This document shows, one piece after another, positions 44,960 to 54,215 of a stretch of DNA of 64,000 nucleotides. The translations under genes were made by a program, and so were the position numbers. The DNA comes from Streptomyces sp. SID8352 (lineage in GTDB: Bacteria > Actinomycetota > Actinomycetes > Streptomycetales > Streptomycetaceae): NCBI RefSeq assembly GCF_009862265.1, contig NZ_WWGX01000038.1, positions 62,001 through 126,000 of the forward strand, in the 5' to 3' direction. Under the pieces are notes generated by a model. The model had not been told where the DNA came from. It searched no databases and saw only the letters and a list, made by a program, of their open reading frames with translations. The first letter of the stretch is position 1. Every line of letters begins with the position of its first letter.

Positions 44960-45442
44960 CCGCGACTCCTTTGTCCTTCGTCCAGGGGAATCCGGGCCCC
45001 GGGTCGCTCCGGGGGCCCGGCGCCTCGGTGCGGAGGCGGGGGCGGCCCTTGGCGTCGTCACACCCTCATTCGCGCATACCGGCAGGTGTTCGACCATGCC
45101 GACCCATGGGCGGAGAGTCTTGTCGCGGTTTCGTGTACGCGTCAAGGGCGCGTCGGGGAGCCGGCGGGCGCCGCCCGCGGCCACCGGCAGGAGCGGTTCC
45201 GCGCCCCGGGGGCCCCGAGTGCGCCGGGGCCCCGCGCCCCGGGCCCGGTGCCCCGGCGCGCTCCCCGCGCCTTCCCGCGCGGCGCCGGGGCACGCGTCCC
45301 GGCCCCGCCGTCCGTGCCCGCGGCCCGCGTCCCGGCGGCGCCCCGGCCAGAAGCCTCCGGACTCAGAAGCGTCCGGTCTCAGCAGCGCCCGGACTCAGAA
45401 GCGTCCGGTCTCAGCAGCGCCCGGCTCCGAAAGCACCCGGCC
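44960..45442. other. 483-bp gylR-glpF spacer
   Basis: Contains the glpF ribosome site, a candidate GylR operator at 45086-45106 and, against gylR, the 16-bp repeat array. The middle part is featureless high-GC DNA. Confidence 0.55.
45086..45106. promoter_or_regulatory. Candidate GylR operator upstream of glpF
   Basis: GTGTTCGACCATGCCGAC matches the first 18 bases of the palindrome upstream of gylR at all but four positions, including both TGTTCG and ATGCCGA blocks. It lies about 130 bp upstream of the glpF start. Confidence 0.45.
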
Positions 45443-45452
45443 TCAGAAGCGC
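45357..45452. repeat. Six tandem 16-bp units running into the gylR stop codon
   Basis: Units of CCGGNCTCAGNAGCGC type, exactly 16 bp each, start at 45357, 45373, 45389, 45405, 45421 and 45437. Two forms alternate (ACTCAGAAGCGT and TCTCAGCAGCGC). The last unit includes the last codons and the TGA stop of gylR, which reads on the minus strand, so the array seems to have grown from the gene's 3' end. Confidence 0.88.
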
Positions 45453-46207
45453 CCGGCGCCCAGGTCGCGGGAGATGGCGCGGGCGCAGTCCCGTACCGCC
45501 GCGACCAGATCCGGCCGGGGCTCGCCGTCCCGGCACACCCGCTCCACCGCCCCGGTGACGCCCACCGCGCCCACCGGCAGCCACCGCCGGTCGTGGACGG
45601 GGGCGGCGACCGAGGCCACGCCGTCCCAGGTCTCCTCCACGTCGGCGGCGTACCCCCGCGCGCGGGTGAGGTCCAGGATCCGCTCGACGTCCTCCCGCGC
45701 GCACGGGGTCCGCTCCGTGAACGCCGTGCGCGCGCCCTCCAGCGCCTCGCCGCGCGCCACCGGGTCGTACGCCGCCAGCACCCTGCCGAGGGCGGTGGAG
45801 TGCAGCGGACGCGTGGTCCCCGTCTCCAGGACCTGCCGGGTGTCGCCGGGGCGGGGGACGTGGTGCACCACCAGCACGCCACACCGGTGCGGGACCCCGA
45901 GCTGGACGCTCTCGCCGCCGGAACGGGCCAGGTCGTCCGCCCACACCAGGGCGCGCGCCCGCAGCTCGTGCCCGTCCAGGTGGGCGGTGCCCAGGCGCAG
46001 CAGCTCCGCTCCGAGCCGGTAGCGGCCCGATGCCTCGTCCCGCTCGACGAGGCCCTCGTGCTGGAGGGTGCGCAGGATGCCGTGCGCGGTGCCCTTGGCC
46101 AGGCCCAGGGACGAGGCGACCTCCGACAGCCCGAGGAGCCGCTCGCCGCCCGCCAGCAGGCGCAGCGCCGCGGCCGCCCGTTCGAGCGACTGGATGTTCC
46201 GGGTCAT
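45443..46207 (-). CDS. gylR: IclR-family glycerol operon regulator GylR
   Basis: 254 residues. The N-terminal IclR winged helix is IQSLERAAAALRLLAGGERLLGLSEVASSLGLAKGTAHGILRTLQHEGLVE; the C-terminal effector domain has VLVVHHVPRPGDTRQVLETGTTRPLHSTALGRVLAAY. In Streptomyces, GylR represses the glycerol operon and its own gene until glycerol or glycerol 3-phosphate is present. A near-perfect 21-bp palindrome lies upstream of its start and a weaker copy upstream of glpF. First gene of gylR-glpF-glpK. Confidence 0.93.
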   Translation of the reverse strand: MTRNIQSLERAAAALRLLAGGERLLGLSEVASSLGLAKGTAHGILRTLQHEGLVERDEASGRYRLGAELLRLGTAHLDGHELRARALVWADDLARSGGESVQLGVPHRCGVLVVHHVPRPGDTRQVLETGTTRPLHSTALGRVLAAYDPVARGEALEGARTAFTERTPCAREDVERILDLTRARGYAADVEETWDGVASVAAPVHDRRWLPVGAVGVTGAVERVCRDGEPRPDLVAAVRDCARAISRDLGAGRF

Positions 46208-46619
46208 CGCCCACCTCCTCCGTTCCTCCGGACCGCCGGGGCCGCCCGGGGCGGGCCCGCGCCCCCGGGGCCCGCCGTGTGCGGCGGTGCCCGGGGGCCG
46301 ACGGCCGTGTGCCGCCGGGTCCGCCCCCGGCCGGGTCCGTCCCGTGCGCCTCCCGGGTCACACCGATGTTCGGCAATGCCGAACATTACCCGTCCCCGCC
46401 GAACCCCCGCCAAACGGCGGCCGACCCCGCCCGTCGGGCGCCGAACCGATGGATTCCGGCCAACTTCGCCGCGCTCGCACCGGTCCGTCCCCCGGACCCC
46501 TCGACCCATCACGGCCCGGTCCCCGCTACCCTGGCGGCGTGCGTCACCCCGGATCGTCCCCCGTGGACGGCCCTCCGGGGCGCAAAGCCGACAGCCGTCG
46601 CATCCTAGGGAGCCCGTCC
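46208..46619. other. 412-bp divergent gylR-metH spacer
   Basis: Holds the GylR palindrome at 46366-46386 and a TACCCT hexamer at 46527-46532 that could be the metH -10 box, giving a leader of about 80 nt. I looked for cobalamin, SAH and SAM riboswitch cores and recognised none. Confidence 0.5.
46366..46386. promoter_or_regulatory. GylR operator palindrome
   Basis: ATGTTCGGCA and TGCCGAACAT are perfect 10-bp inverted arms around a single A. It lies about 160 bp upstream of gylR. IclR proteins bind palindromes of this size and type, so autoregulation is likely. Confidence 0.65.
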
Positions 46620-49600
46620 ATGGCCTCGTCGCCGTCCACCCCCTCCGCCGACACCCGGACCCGTGTGTCCGCCCTCCGTGAGGCACTCGCCACCCGTGTG
46701 GTGGTCGCCGACGGCGCGATGGGCACCATGCTCCAGGCGCAGAACCCCACGCTGGACGACTTCCAGCAGCTGGAGGGGTGCAACGAGGTCTTGAACGCCA
46801 CCCGGCCCGACATCGTGCGCTCGGTGCACGAGGAGTACTTCGCGGCCGGCGTCGACTGCGTGGAGACCAACACCTTCGGCGCCAACCACTCCGCCCTCGG
46901 CGAGTACGACATCGCCGACCGCGTCCAGGAGCTGTCCGAGTCCGGCGCCCGGGTCGCCCGCGAGGTCGCCGACGAGTTCACCGCCCGCGACGGGCGTCAG
47001 CGGTGGGTGCTCGGCTCCATCGGCCCCGGCACCAAGCTGCCCACCCTCGGCCACGCCCCGTACATCACGCTCCGCGACGCCTACCAGCGCAACGCCGAGG
47101 GCCTGGTCGCCGGCGGCGCCGACGCGCTGCTCGTCGAGACCACCCAGGACCTGCTCCAGACCAAGGCCTCCGTGATCGGCGCCCGCCGCGCCCTGGAGGC
47201 CCTGGGCCTGGACCTGCCGGTGATCGTGTCGGTGACCGTGGAGACCACCGGCACCATGCTGCTCGGCTCCGAGATCGGCGCCGCGCTGACCGCGCTGGAG
47301 CCGCTCGGCATCGACATGATCGGCCTGAACTGCGCCACCGGCCCGGCCGAGATGAGCGAGCACCTGCGCTACCTCGCCCGGCACTCCCGCATCCCGCTGT
47401 CCTGCATGCCCAACGCCGGTCTGCCCGTCCTCGGCAAGAACGGCGCCCACTACCCGCTGAGCGCGCCGGAGCTGGCGGACGCCCAGGAGGCGTTCGTCCG
47501 CGACTACGGCCTCTCGCTGATCGGCGGCTGCTGCGGCACCACCCCCGAGCACCTGCGCCAGGTCGTCGAGCGCGTCCGCGGCCTCGTCCCCACCGCCCGC
47601 GACCCGCGCCCGGAGCCCGGCGCCGCCTCCCTGTACCAGACCGTGCCCTTCCGCCAGGACACCTCGTACCTGGCCATCGGCGAGCGCACCAACGCCAACG
47701 GTTCCCGGAAGTTCCGCGAGGCCATGCTGGAGGGCCGCTGGGACGACTGCGTGGAGATGGCCCGCGACCAGATCCGCGAGGGCGCCCACATGCTGGACCT
47801 GTGCGTGGACTACGTGGGCCGCGACGGCGTCGCCGACATGGAGGAACTGGCGGGCCGCTTCGCCACCGCCTCCACCCTGCCGATCGTGCTGGACTCCACC
47901 GAGGTCCCCGTCCTGCGCGCCGGGCTGGAGAAGCTCGGCGGACGCGCGGTGATCAACTCGGTGAACTACGAGGACGGCGCCGGGCCGGAGTCGCGGTTCG
48001 CGAAGGTCGCCGCCCTGGCCCGGGAGCACGGCGCCGCGCTGGTCGCGCTCACCATCGACGAGGTGGGCCAGGCCCGCACCGCCGAGAAGAAGGTCGAGAT
48101 CGCGGAGCGCCTGATCCAGGACCTGACGGAGAACTGGGGCATCCACGAGGAGGACATCCTCATCGACTGCCTCACCTTCACCATCTGCACCGGCCAGGAG
48201 GAGTCCCGCAAGGACGGCGTGGCCACCCTCGACGGCATCCGCCTGCTCAAGGAGCGGCACCCCCGGGTGCAGACCACCCTCGGTCTGTCGAACATCTCGT
48301 TCGGCCTCAACCCGGCCGCCCGCATCCTGCTGAACTCCGTCTTCCTCGAGGAGTGCGTCAAGGCCGGACTGGACTCCGCGATCGTCCACGCCTCCAAGAT
48401 CCTGCCCATCGCCCGCTTCGACGAGGAGCAGGTCACCACCGCCCTCGACCTGATCCACGACCGCCGCCGCGAGGGCTACGACCCGCTGCAGAAGCTCATG
48501 CAGCTCTTCGAGGGCGCCACCGCCAAGTCCCTGAAGGCGTCCAAGGCCGAGGAACTGGCCGCCCTCCCGCTGGACGAGCGGCTCAAGCGGCGCATCATCG
48601 ACGGCGAGCGCAACGGCCTGGAGGCCGATCTCGACACCGCCCTGACCGAGCGCCCCGCGCTGGAGATCGTCAACGAGACCCTGCTGGACGGCATGAAGGT
48701 GGTCGGCGAGCTGTTCGGCTCGGGCCAGATGCAGCTTCCCTTCGTGCTCCAGTCCGCCGAGGTGATGAAGGCGGCCGTCGCCCACCTCGAACCGCACATG
48801 GAGAAGACCGACGAGGCGGGCAAGGGCACCATCGTGCTCGCCACCGTCCGCGGCGACGTCCACGACATCGGCAAGAACCTCGTCGACATCATCCTGTCGA
48901 ACAACGGCTACAACGTGGTCAACCTGGGCATCAAGCAGCCCGTCTCCGCGATCCTGGAGGCGGCCGAGGAGCACAAGGCCGACGTCATCGGCATGTCCGG
49001 GCTGCTGGTCAAGTCCACGGTGATCATGAAGGAGAACCTGGAGGAGCTGAACCAGCGCGGGCTCGCCTCCGGCTACCCGGTCATCCTCGGCGGCGCCGCC
49101 CTCACCCGCGCCTACGTCGAGCAGGACCTGCACGAGATCTACGAGGGCGAGGTCCGCTACGCCCGGGACGCCTTCGAGGGGCTGCGCCTGATGGACGCCC
49201 TCATCGGCATCAAGCGCGGTGTGCCCGGCGCCAAGCTGCCCGAGCTGAAGCAGCGCCGGGTGCGGGCGGCCGCGGTCGAGATCGAGGAGCGCCCCGAGGA
49301 GGGGCCCGTCCGCTCCGACGTCGCCACCGACAACCCGGTGCCCGCCCCGCCGTTCTGGGGCACCCGCGTGATCAAGGGCATCCAGCTCAAGGAGTACGCC
49401 TCCTGGCTCGACGAGGGCGCCCTCTTCAAGGGCCAGTGGGGCCTCAAGCAGGCCCGCACCGGCGAGGGCCCGACCTACGAGGAGCTGGTCGAGACCGAGG
49501 GCCGCCCGCGGCTGCGCGGCCTGCTGGACCGGCTCCAGACGGACAACCTGCTGGAGGCGGCCGTCGTCCACGGCTACTTCCCCTGCGTCTCCAAGGACGA

Positions 49601-50132
49601 CGACCTGATCGTCCTCGACGACGCGGGCAACGAGCGCACCCGCTTCACCTTCCCGCGCCAGCGCCGCGGCCGGCGGCTCTGCCTGGCCGACTTCTTCCGC
49701 CCGGAGGAGTCGGGCGAGACCGACGTGGTCGGCTTCCAGGTCGTCACCGTCGGCTCCCGGATCGGCGAGGAGACCGCCCGGATGTTCGCGGACAACGCCT
49801 ACCGCGACTACCTCGAACTGCACGGGCTCTCCGTCCAGCTCGCGGAGGCCCTCGCCGAGTACTGGCACGCGCGGGTCCGCTCCGAACTCGGCTTCGCCGG
49901 GGAGGACCCGGACGCGATGGAGGACATGTTCGCCCTGAAGTACCGGGGCGCGCGCTTCTCCCTCGGCTACGGCGCCTGCCCCGACCTGGAGGACCGGGCC
50001 AAGATCGCGGACCTGCTCCAGCCGGAGCGGATCGGCGTGCACCTCTCGGAGGAGTTCCAGCTCCACCCCGAGCAGTCCACCGACGCCATCGTGATCCACC
50101 ACCCCGAGGCGAAGTACTTCAACGCCCGCTGA
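46620..50132 (+). CDS. metH: Cobalamin-dependent methionine synthase
   Basis: 1170 residues, four modules in order. The homocysteine domain spans residues 1 to about 330, with zinc cysteines in GLNCATG and GGCCGTTPEH. The methyltetrahydrofolate domain has AIGERTNANGSRKFREAML and HMLDLCVDYVGRDG. The cobalamin domain carries DVHDIGKNLVDIILSNNGYNVVNLGI, where His748 is the lower axial ligand. The SAM-dependent activation domain forms the C-terminus. It transfers a methyl group from methyltetrahydrofolate to homocysteine. ATG 46620 begins the family alignment; upstream frame is non-coding in character. Divergent from gylR. Confidence 0.96.
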   Translation: MASSPSTPSADTRTRVSALREALATRVVVADGAMGTMLQAQNPTLDDFQQLEGCNEVLNATRPDIVRSVHEEYFAAGVDCVETNTFGANHSALGEYDIADRVQELSESGARVAREVADEFTARDGRQRWVLGSIGPGTKLPTLGHAPYITLRDAYQRNAEGLVAGGADALLVETTQDLLQTKASVIGARRALEALGLDLPVIVSVTVETTGTMLLGSEIGAALTALEPLGIDMIGLNCATGPAEMSEHLRYLARHSRIPLSCMPNAGLPVLGKNGAHYPLSAPELADAQEAFVRDYGLSLIGGCCGTTPEHLRQVVERVRGLVPTARDPRPEPGAASLYQTVPFRQDTSYLAIGERTNANGSRKFREAMLEGRWDDCVEMARDQIREGAHMLDLCVDYVGRDGVADMEELAGRFATASTLPIVLDSTEVPVLRAGLEKLGGRAVINSVNYEDGAGPESRFAKVAALAREHGAALVALTIDEVGQARTAEKKVEIAERLIQDLTENWGIHEEDILIDCLTFTICTGQEESRKDGVATLDGIRLLKERHPRVQTTLGLSNISFGLNPAARILLNSVFLEECVKAGLDSAIVHASKILPIARFDEEQVTTALDLIHDRRREGYDPLQKLMQLFEGATAKSLKASKAEELAALPLDERLKRRIIDGERNGLEADLDTALTERPALEIVNETLLDGMKVVGELFGSGQMQLPFVLQSAEVMKAAVAHLEPHMEKTDEAGKGTIVLATVRGDVHDIGKNLVDIILSNNGYNVVNLGIKQPVSAILEAAEEHKADVIGMSGLLVKSTVIMKENLEELNQRGLASGYPVILGGAALTRAYVEQDLHEIYEGEVRYARDAFEGLRLMDALIGIKRGVPGAKLPELKQRRVRAAAVEIEERPEEGPVRSDVATDNPVPAPPFWGTRVIKGIQLKEYASWLDEGALFKGQWGLKQARTGEGPTYEELVETEGRPRLRGLLDRLQTDNLLEAAVVHGYFPCVSKDDDLIVLDDAGNERTRFTFPRQRRGRRLCLADFFRPEESGETDVVGFQVVTVGSRIGEETARMFADNAYRDYLELHGLSVQLAEALAEYWHARVRSELGFAGEDPDAMEDMFALKYRGARFSLGYGACPDLEDRAKIADLLQPERIGVHLSEEFQLHPEQSTDAIVIHHPEAKYFNAR

Positions 50133-50292
50133 CACCCCGGACGGCCCGGGGCGCCACCGCCCGGGAGCACCGCGGCGGGCATCGCGGCGAGCACCGCGGC
50201 GGGCACCCTCCGGGGCCCCGCGCGGGCCCGGAGCACTCCGGGCAAAGCCCGCGCGCTCCCGCCCGCCGGCACGTACACTTGTCGGTCCACTG

Positions 50293-50322
50293 CAGGCCGG
50301 TTCCCCTCGGGGAACCGGCCTG
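50293..50322 (+). terminator. 14-bp hairpin between metH and the HAD gene
   Basis: CAGGCCGGTTCCCC pairs with GGGGAACCGGCCTG. It is 160 bp past metH and ends 10 bp before the AAGGAGGT ribosome site of the HAD gene. A TACACT hexamer sits just upstream, so it could be either a late metH terminator or an attenuator in the HAD leader. Confidence 0.55.
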
Positions 50323-50345
50323 ATCGCCCCCAAGGAGGTACGTGG

Positions 50346-51050
50346 ATGACCAGTACGGTCCCCGCGCTCGGAACCCTGACGGCCGAAGGCTCCGCCCTCC
50401 AGGCGGTGCTGCTCGACATGGACGGCACCCTGGTCGACACCGAGGGCTTCTGGTGGGACGTCGAGGTCGAGGTGTTCGCCTCCCTCGGCCACGCCCTCGA
50501 CGACGCCTGGCGCCACGTGGTGGTCGGCGGGCCCATGACCCGCAGCGCGGGCTTCCTGATCGAGGCCACCGGCGCCGACATCACCCTGCCCGAGCTGAGC
50601 GTGCTGCTCAACGACGGCTTCGAGCGGCGCATCGGCCGCACCCTCCCCCTGATGCCGGGCGCCGGGCGGCTGCTCGCCGAGCTCGCCGCGCACCGGATTC
50701 CCACGGCCCTGGTCTCCGCCTCGCACCGCCGCATCATCGACCGGGTGCTGACCACGCTCGGCCCCCAGCACTTCGCCCTCACCGTCGCCGGTGACGAGGT
50801 ACCGCGCACCAAGCCGCACCCCGACCCGTACCTGACCGCCGCCGCCGGGCTGGGCGCGGAGCCCGCCCGCTGCGCCGTGGTCGAGGACACCGCGACCGGT
50901 GTCGCCGCCGCGGAGGCCGCCGGCTGCCATGTGGTGGCCGTGCCGTCGGTCGCGCCCATCACCGCGGCCCCCCGGCGCACCGTGGTCGGTTCGCTGGAGG
51001 AGGTCGACCTGCCGTTCCTGCGCGGCCTGGTGAGCCCCCTGGGGCGGTGA
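50346..51050 (+). CDS. HAD-superfamily phosphatase (beta-phosphoglucomutase-like)
   Basis: 234 residues. Motif I VLLDMDGTLVDTEGFW supplies the nucleophile and acid aspartates, motif II is TALVSAS, motif III the Lys in RTKPHPDPYL and motif IV CAVVEDTATGVAAAEAAGC. A helical cap domain lies between motifs I and II. It should hydrolyse a small phosphorylated metabolite, not identified. AAGGAGGT 7 nt before the ATG is a very strong ribosome site. A hairpin precedes it. Confidence 0.92.
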   Translation: MTSTVPALGTLTAEGSALQAVLLDMDGTLVDTEGFWWDVEVEVFASLGHALDDAWRHVVVGGPMTRSAGFLIEATGADITLPELSVLLNDGFERRIGRTLPLMPGAGRLLAELAAHRIPTALVSASHRRIIDRVLTTLGPQHFALTVAGDEVPRTKPHPDPYLTAAAGLGAEPARCAVVEDTATGVAAAEAAGCHVVAVPSVAPITAAPRRTVVGSLEEVDLPFLRGLVSPLGR

Positions 51051-51660
51051 CCGCCGCCCGTTGCCCGCGCGGGTCCGCCCCCGCCCTCGCCCCCCGTCCG
51101 TGCCGCGGTCGCCCCCTGTCCCGTCCCGCCCACCGCCGTGCCCCGGCGGCCCGCGCCGGGTCCCCCCACGCCCGACTCCGCCCGCGCCGCCCTCGCCGCG
51201 CCCCGGTCCCAGCCGCCTCCCGCGGCCGTGGTGGCACCCGGTCGGGGGCCGGACGTCCCGGATGTCCGGCTTGCCTCCCGAACAGGGCCCCCTGAGGGGG
51301 AACTTCCGTTCACCCGCCACCGGAATGAGTACCTCCGGGGCCGGGGCAAGCTGTGACTTTCCCCACGTTTTCGAGGATCGACAGGTGTGCCCCGATGTGC
51401 CTGCGTGCCCCGTTCCGGAGGGTGGAGGAGTGCCCATGTGTCCCGATTGGTGAGATGCTGCACTAATCCTTCCCCTGTCGGCGTTTCGGTGCGTCCACGA
51501 CCGGTTTCGCTCCGTGATGAGTCCGCGCTCCGGGGCCCTCGGGCGCTCCTACGCGCGCGGACTAATCTCGTCGCGAGAACCTCGGCCACTACCCCCGTGA
51601 TCCGCCGCGACACCCCTGTGTGCTGGATACACGGACCGACAGCTCTGGAGAAACTCGAGC
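51051..51660. other. 610-bp gap before the binding-protein gene
   Basis: No coding region supported. Small hairpins occur at 51249-51269 (CCGGAC/GTCCGG) and 51288-51300 (CCCCC-TGA-GGGGG), which may end HAD transcription. From about 51340 the base composition becomes less GC-rich, as in Streptomyces promoter regions, and probably includes the promoter and leader of the downstream lipoprotein gene. Confidence 0.5.
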
Positions 51661-53259
51661 ATGAACCGCAAGACTTTGGTGCTGCCGGCCGTCGTCGGCC
51701 TGCTCGCGCCGGTACTCGCCGCCTGCGGTGGGTCCAACGGCGGCAAGGGCGAGGCCATCGTCGTCGGCACCACGGACCGGTTCAGCGCTTCGAAGGAGGC
51801 GCCGGCGCCCTTCGACCCGGCGTACGCGTACGACGTCGGTGCCTGGAACATCATGCGCCAGAGCCTCCAGACCCTGATGTCCCAGCCGCGCGGCGGCGGC
51901 GACCCGGTGCCGGACGCGGCCGAGCAGTGCGAGTTCACCGACACCGGCAACGAGCGGTACGCCTGCACCCTGCGCGACGGGCTGAAGTTCGCCGACGGCT
52001 CCGCCCTCACCGCCAAGGACGTCAAGTTCTCGATCGACCGGGTCCGCGGCATCAAGGCCGCCACCGGTGTCTCGGCCCTGCTCGCCAGCGTCGACACGGT
52101 GGAGACCAAGGGGGACCGGGAGGTCATCTTCCACCTCAAGGCGCCCGACGCCACCTTCCCCTTCAAGCTGTCCGCCCCGGTCGCCGGCATCGTCAACCCG
52201 GACAACTACAAGAAGGACGCCCTGCGCGAGGGCTTCTCGGTCGACGGCTCCGGCCCCTACACCATGAAGGCGGAGGTGAAGGACGGCGCGATGACCAAGG
52301 CCGTCTTCACCAAGAACGCCAACTACAAGGGCCCGTTGAAGCTCAACAACGACAAGGCCGAGATCGTCTCCTTCAAGGAGCCCGAGGCGATGGGGGCCGC
52401 GCTGGGCAAGGGTGACATCGACGTCATGAGCCGCGCGCTGACGCCCGAGCAGATCCGGACCCTCTCGAACACCCAGGACGACGAGATCAACCTGATCGAG
52501 ATGCCCGGACTGGAGATCCGCTACCTCGCCTTCATGACCGAGTCGCCCGGTGTGAAGGAGAAGGCGGTCCGCCAGGCGATGGCCCAGCTCATCAACCGCA
52601 GCGAGCTGGTCTCCGAGGTCTACGGCTCCCAGGCCGAACCCCTGTACTCGCTGGTCCCGGCCACCGTCACCGGCCACTCCAACGCCTTCTTCAACAAGTA
52701 CGGCGACGCGAGCGTCAGCAAGGCCCGGACCCTGCTGGCCGACGCCGAGGTGAGCACCCCGGTCAAGCTCACCCTGCACTACACCACGGACCACTACGGC
52801 ACCGTGACCAAGCAGGAGTTCGAGCAGTTGCAGAAGCAACTGAACGCCGGCGGACTCTTCGACATCGAGATCGAGGGCCACCCCTGGGACGAGTTCCGGC
52901 CTGCCGAGCTGAAGCGCCGGTTCGATGCCTTCGGCATGGGCTGGTTCCCGGACTTCCCGGACGCCGACAACTTCCTCGCCCCGTTCCTCGACAAGGACAA
53001 CATCCTGAACTCGCCGTACGCCGACGGCCAGATCATGGACACCCTGCTCCCGCAGTCCCGTCGCAAGGCCGACCGGCTCGCCGCCGGCGACAGCATGATC
53101 AAGGTGCAGGACATCGTCGCCGACGACGTGCCGATGATCCCGCTCTGGCAGGGCAAGCAGTACGTCGCCTACCGGGACACCGTCACCGGCGCCGCCTACC
53201 TGCTCAACTCCTCCTCCGGGCTCCAGCTCTGGGAGCTGGGCCAGGGCGTCGGAGGCTGA
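51661..53259 (+). CDS. Oligopeptide-binding lipoprotein (SBP family 5), orphan
   Basis: 532 residues. A lipoprotein signal with lipobox VLAAC (Cys22) tethers it outside the membrane. The body is a family-5 extracellular binding protein: DRFSASKEAPAPFDPAYAYD, YACTLRDGLKFADGSALTAKDVKFSIDRV, RQAMAQLINRSELV and MGWFPDFPDADNFL are characteristic. It should capture peptides for an ABC importer, but no permease or ATPase genes are beside it, so it must work with components encoded elsewhere. A strong terminator follows at once. Confidence 0.9.
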   Translation: MNRKTLVLPAVVGLLAPVLAACGGSNGGKGEAIVVGTTDRFSASKEAPAPFDPAYAYDVGAWNIMRQSLQTLMSQPRGGGDPVPDAAEQCEFTDTGNERYACTLRDGLKFADGSALTAKDVKFSIDRVRGIKAATGVSALLASVDTVETKGDREVIFHLKAPDATFPFKLSAPVAGIVNPDNYKKDALREGFSVDGSGPYTMKAEVKDGAMTKAVFTKNANYKGPLKLNNDKAEIVSFKEPEAMGAALGKGDIDVMSRALTPEQIRTLSNTQDDEINLIEMPGLEIRYLAFMTESPGVKEKAVRQAMAQLINRSELVSEVYGSQAEPLYSLVPATVTGHSNAFFNKYGDASVSKARTLLADAEVSTPVKLTLHYTTDHYGTVTKQEFEQLQKQLNAGGLFDIEIEGHPWDEFRPAELKRRFDAFGMGWFPDFPDADNFLAPFLDKDNILNSPYADGQIMDTLLPQSRRKADRLAAGDSMIKVQDIVADDVPMIPLWQGKQYVAYRDTVTGAAYLLNSSSGLQLWELGQGVGG

Positions 53260-53281
53260 TCGGACACCGCGCCCGGAAGAT

Positions 53282-53323
53282 CCCGAGGGGCGCCCGCTTC
53301 GCATGAAGCGGGCGCCCCTCGGG
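53282..53323. terminator. 19-bp perfect hairpin terminator
   Basis: CCCGAGGGGCGCCCGCTTC and its exact complement enclose the loop GCAT, 22 bp past the binding-protein stop. It can also serve the convergent response-regulator gene. Confidence 0.93.
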
Positions 53324-53393
53324 CGTTCCCGGGGCAGGCGAGGGGCCTTCTCCGGCCACGGCCCGGACGGCCACGGCGCGGCCCCCGTCGGCG

Positions 53394-54065
53394 CTACTGG
53401 GCGCCGGGGCGCACCAGCCCGCTCTCGTAGGCGTACACCGCGGCCTGCACGCGGTCGCGCAGCCCCAGCTTGGTCAGCACATGCCCCACATGCGTCTTGA
53501 CGGTGGTCTCGCTGACGAAGAGGTCGGCGGCGATCTCCGCGTTGGACAGCCCGCGGGCCACCAGCTTGAGGACCTCCACCTCCCGGTCGGTCAGGGTGTG
53601 CAGGGTGTCCGGGACCGGTTCGTCGCCCGAGGGCAGATGCGTGGCGTACTTGTCGAGGAGCCGCCGGGTGATGCTCGGCGCAAGCATCGCCTCGCCGGCC
53701 GCCACCACCCTGATTGCCTGCACCAGTTCGTTGGCCGGGGCGTCCTTCAGCAGGAAGCCGCTGGCCCCCGCCCGCAGCGCCTCCACCACGTACTCGTCGA
53801 GGTCGAACGTGGTGAGGACCAGCACCTTGGCCGGGCCGTCCCGCTCGGGCCCGGTGATCTGCCGGGTCGCCTCCACGCCGTCCATCCGCGGCATGCGGAT
53901 GTCCATCAGCACCACGTCGGGCTGCAACGCCCGGACCTGGTCGAGGGCCTGGAGGCCGTCCCCGGCCTCGCCGACGACCGCGAGATCCTGCTCGGCCTCC
54001 AGGATCATCCGGAAACCGGTGCGCAGCAGCGGCTGGTCGTCGACCAGTAGGACACGGATGGCCAC
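53394..54065 (-). CDS. NarL/FixJ-type response regulator, orphan
   Basis: 223 residues. The receiver domain has acidic pocket Asp9/Asp10, phospho-acceptor Asp55 in VVLMDIRMPRMDG, the Thr in VLVLTTFD and Lys in GFLLKDAP. The LuxR-type helix-turn-helix is LTDREVEVLKLVARGLSNAEIAADLFVSETTVKTHVGHVLTKLGLRDRVQA. No histidine kinase is adjacent, so the partner is encoded elsewhere. The start is GTG (GTGGCCATCCGT). Confidence 0.93.
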   Translation of the reverse strand: MAIRVLLVDDQPLLRTGFRMILEAEQDLAVVGEAGDGLQALDQVRALQPDVVLMDIRMPRMDGVEATRQITGPERDGPAKVLVLTTFDLDEYVVEALRAGASGFLLKDAPANELVQAIRVVAAGEAMLAPSITRRLLDKYATHLPSGDEPVPDTLHTLTDREVEVLKLVARGLSNAEIAADLFVSETTVKTHVGHVLTKLGLRDRVQAAVYAYESGLVRPGAQ

Positions 54066-54215
54066 GTGAATCTCCTTCGCTAGTCCGGCCCCATTCTGCC
54101 CTGAGCGTGATCGCCGGACCGCCGCGGCCCGCCCCCTCCCCGCGCGCCGCCGCGCGGGGCGGCCCGCGCGGCGCCGGGCGTGGCGCGGGACGTCGCGCGG
54201 CGGGCCCGGACCGCG

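Noticed and set aside
46527..46619. Riboswitch in the metH leader
   Set aside because: I compared by eye with cobalamin, SAH and SAM riboswitch cores and found no matching conserved blocks; a covariance-model search would settle it.
46605..51437. A 1610-codon open frame on the minus strand across metH
   Set aside because: It is the GC-rich shadow of metH: it has no family motifs, its composition is that of an antisense frame, and metH is complete on the other strand.
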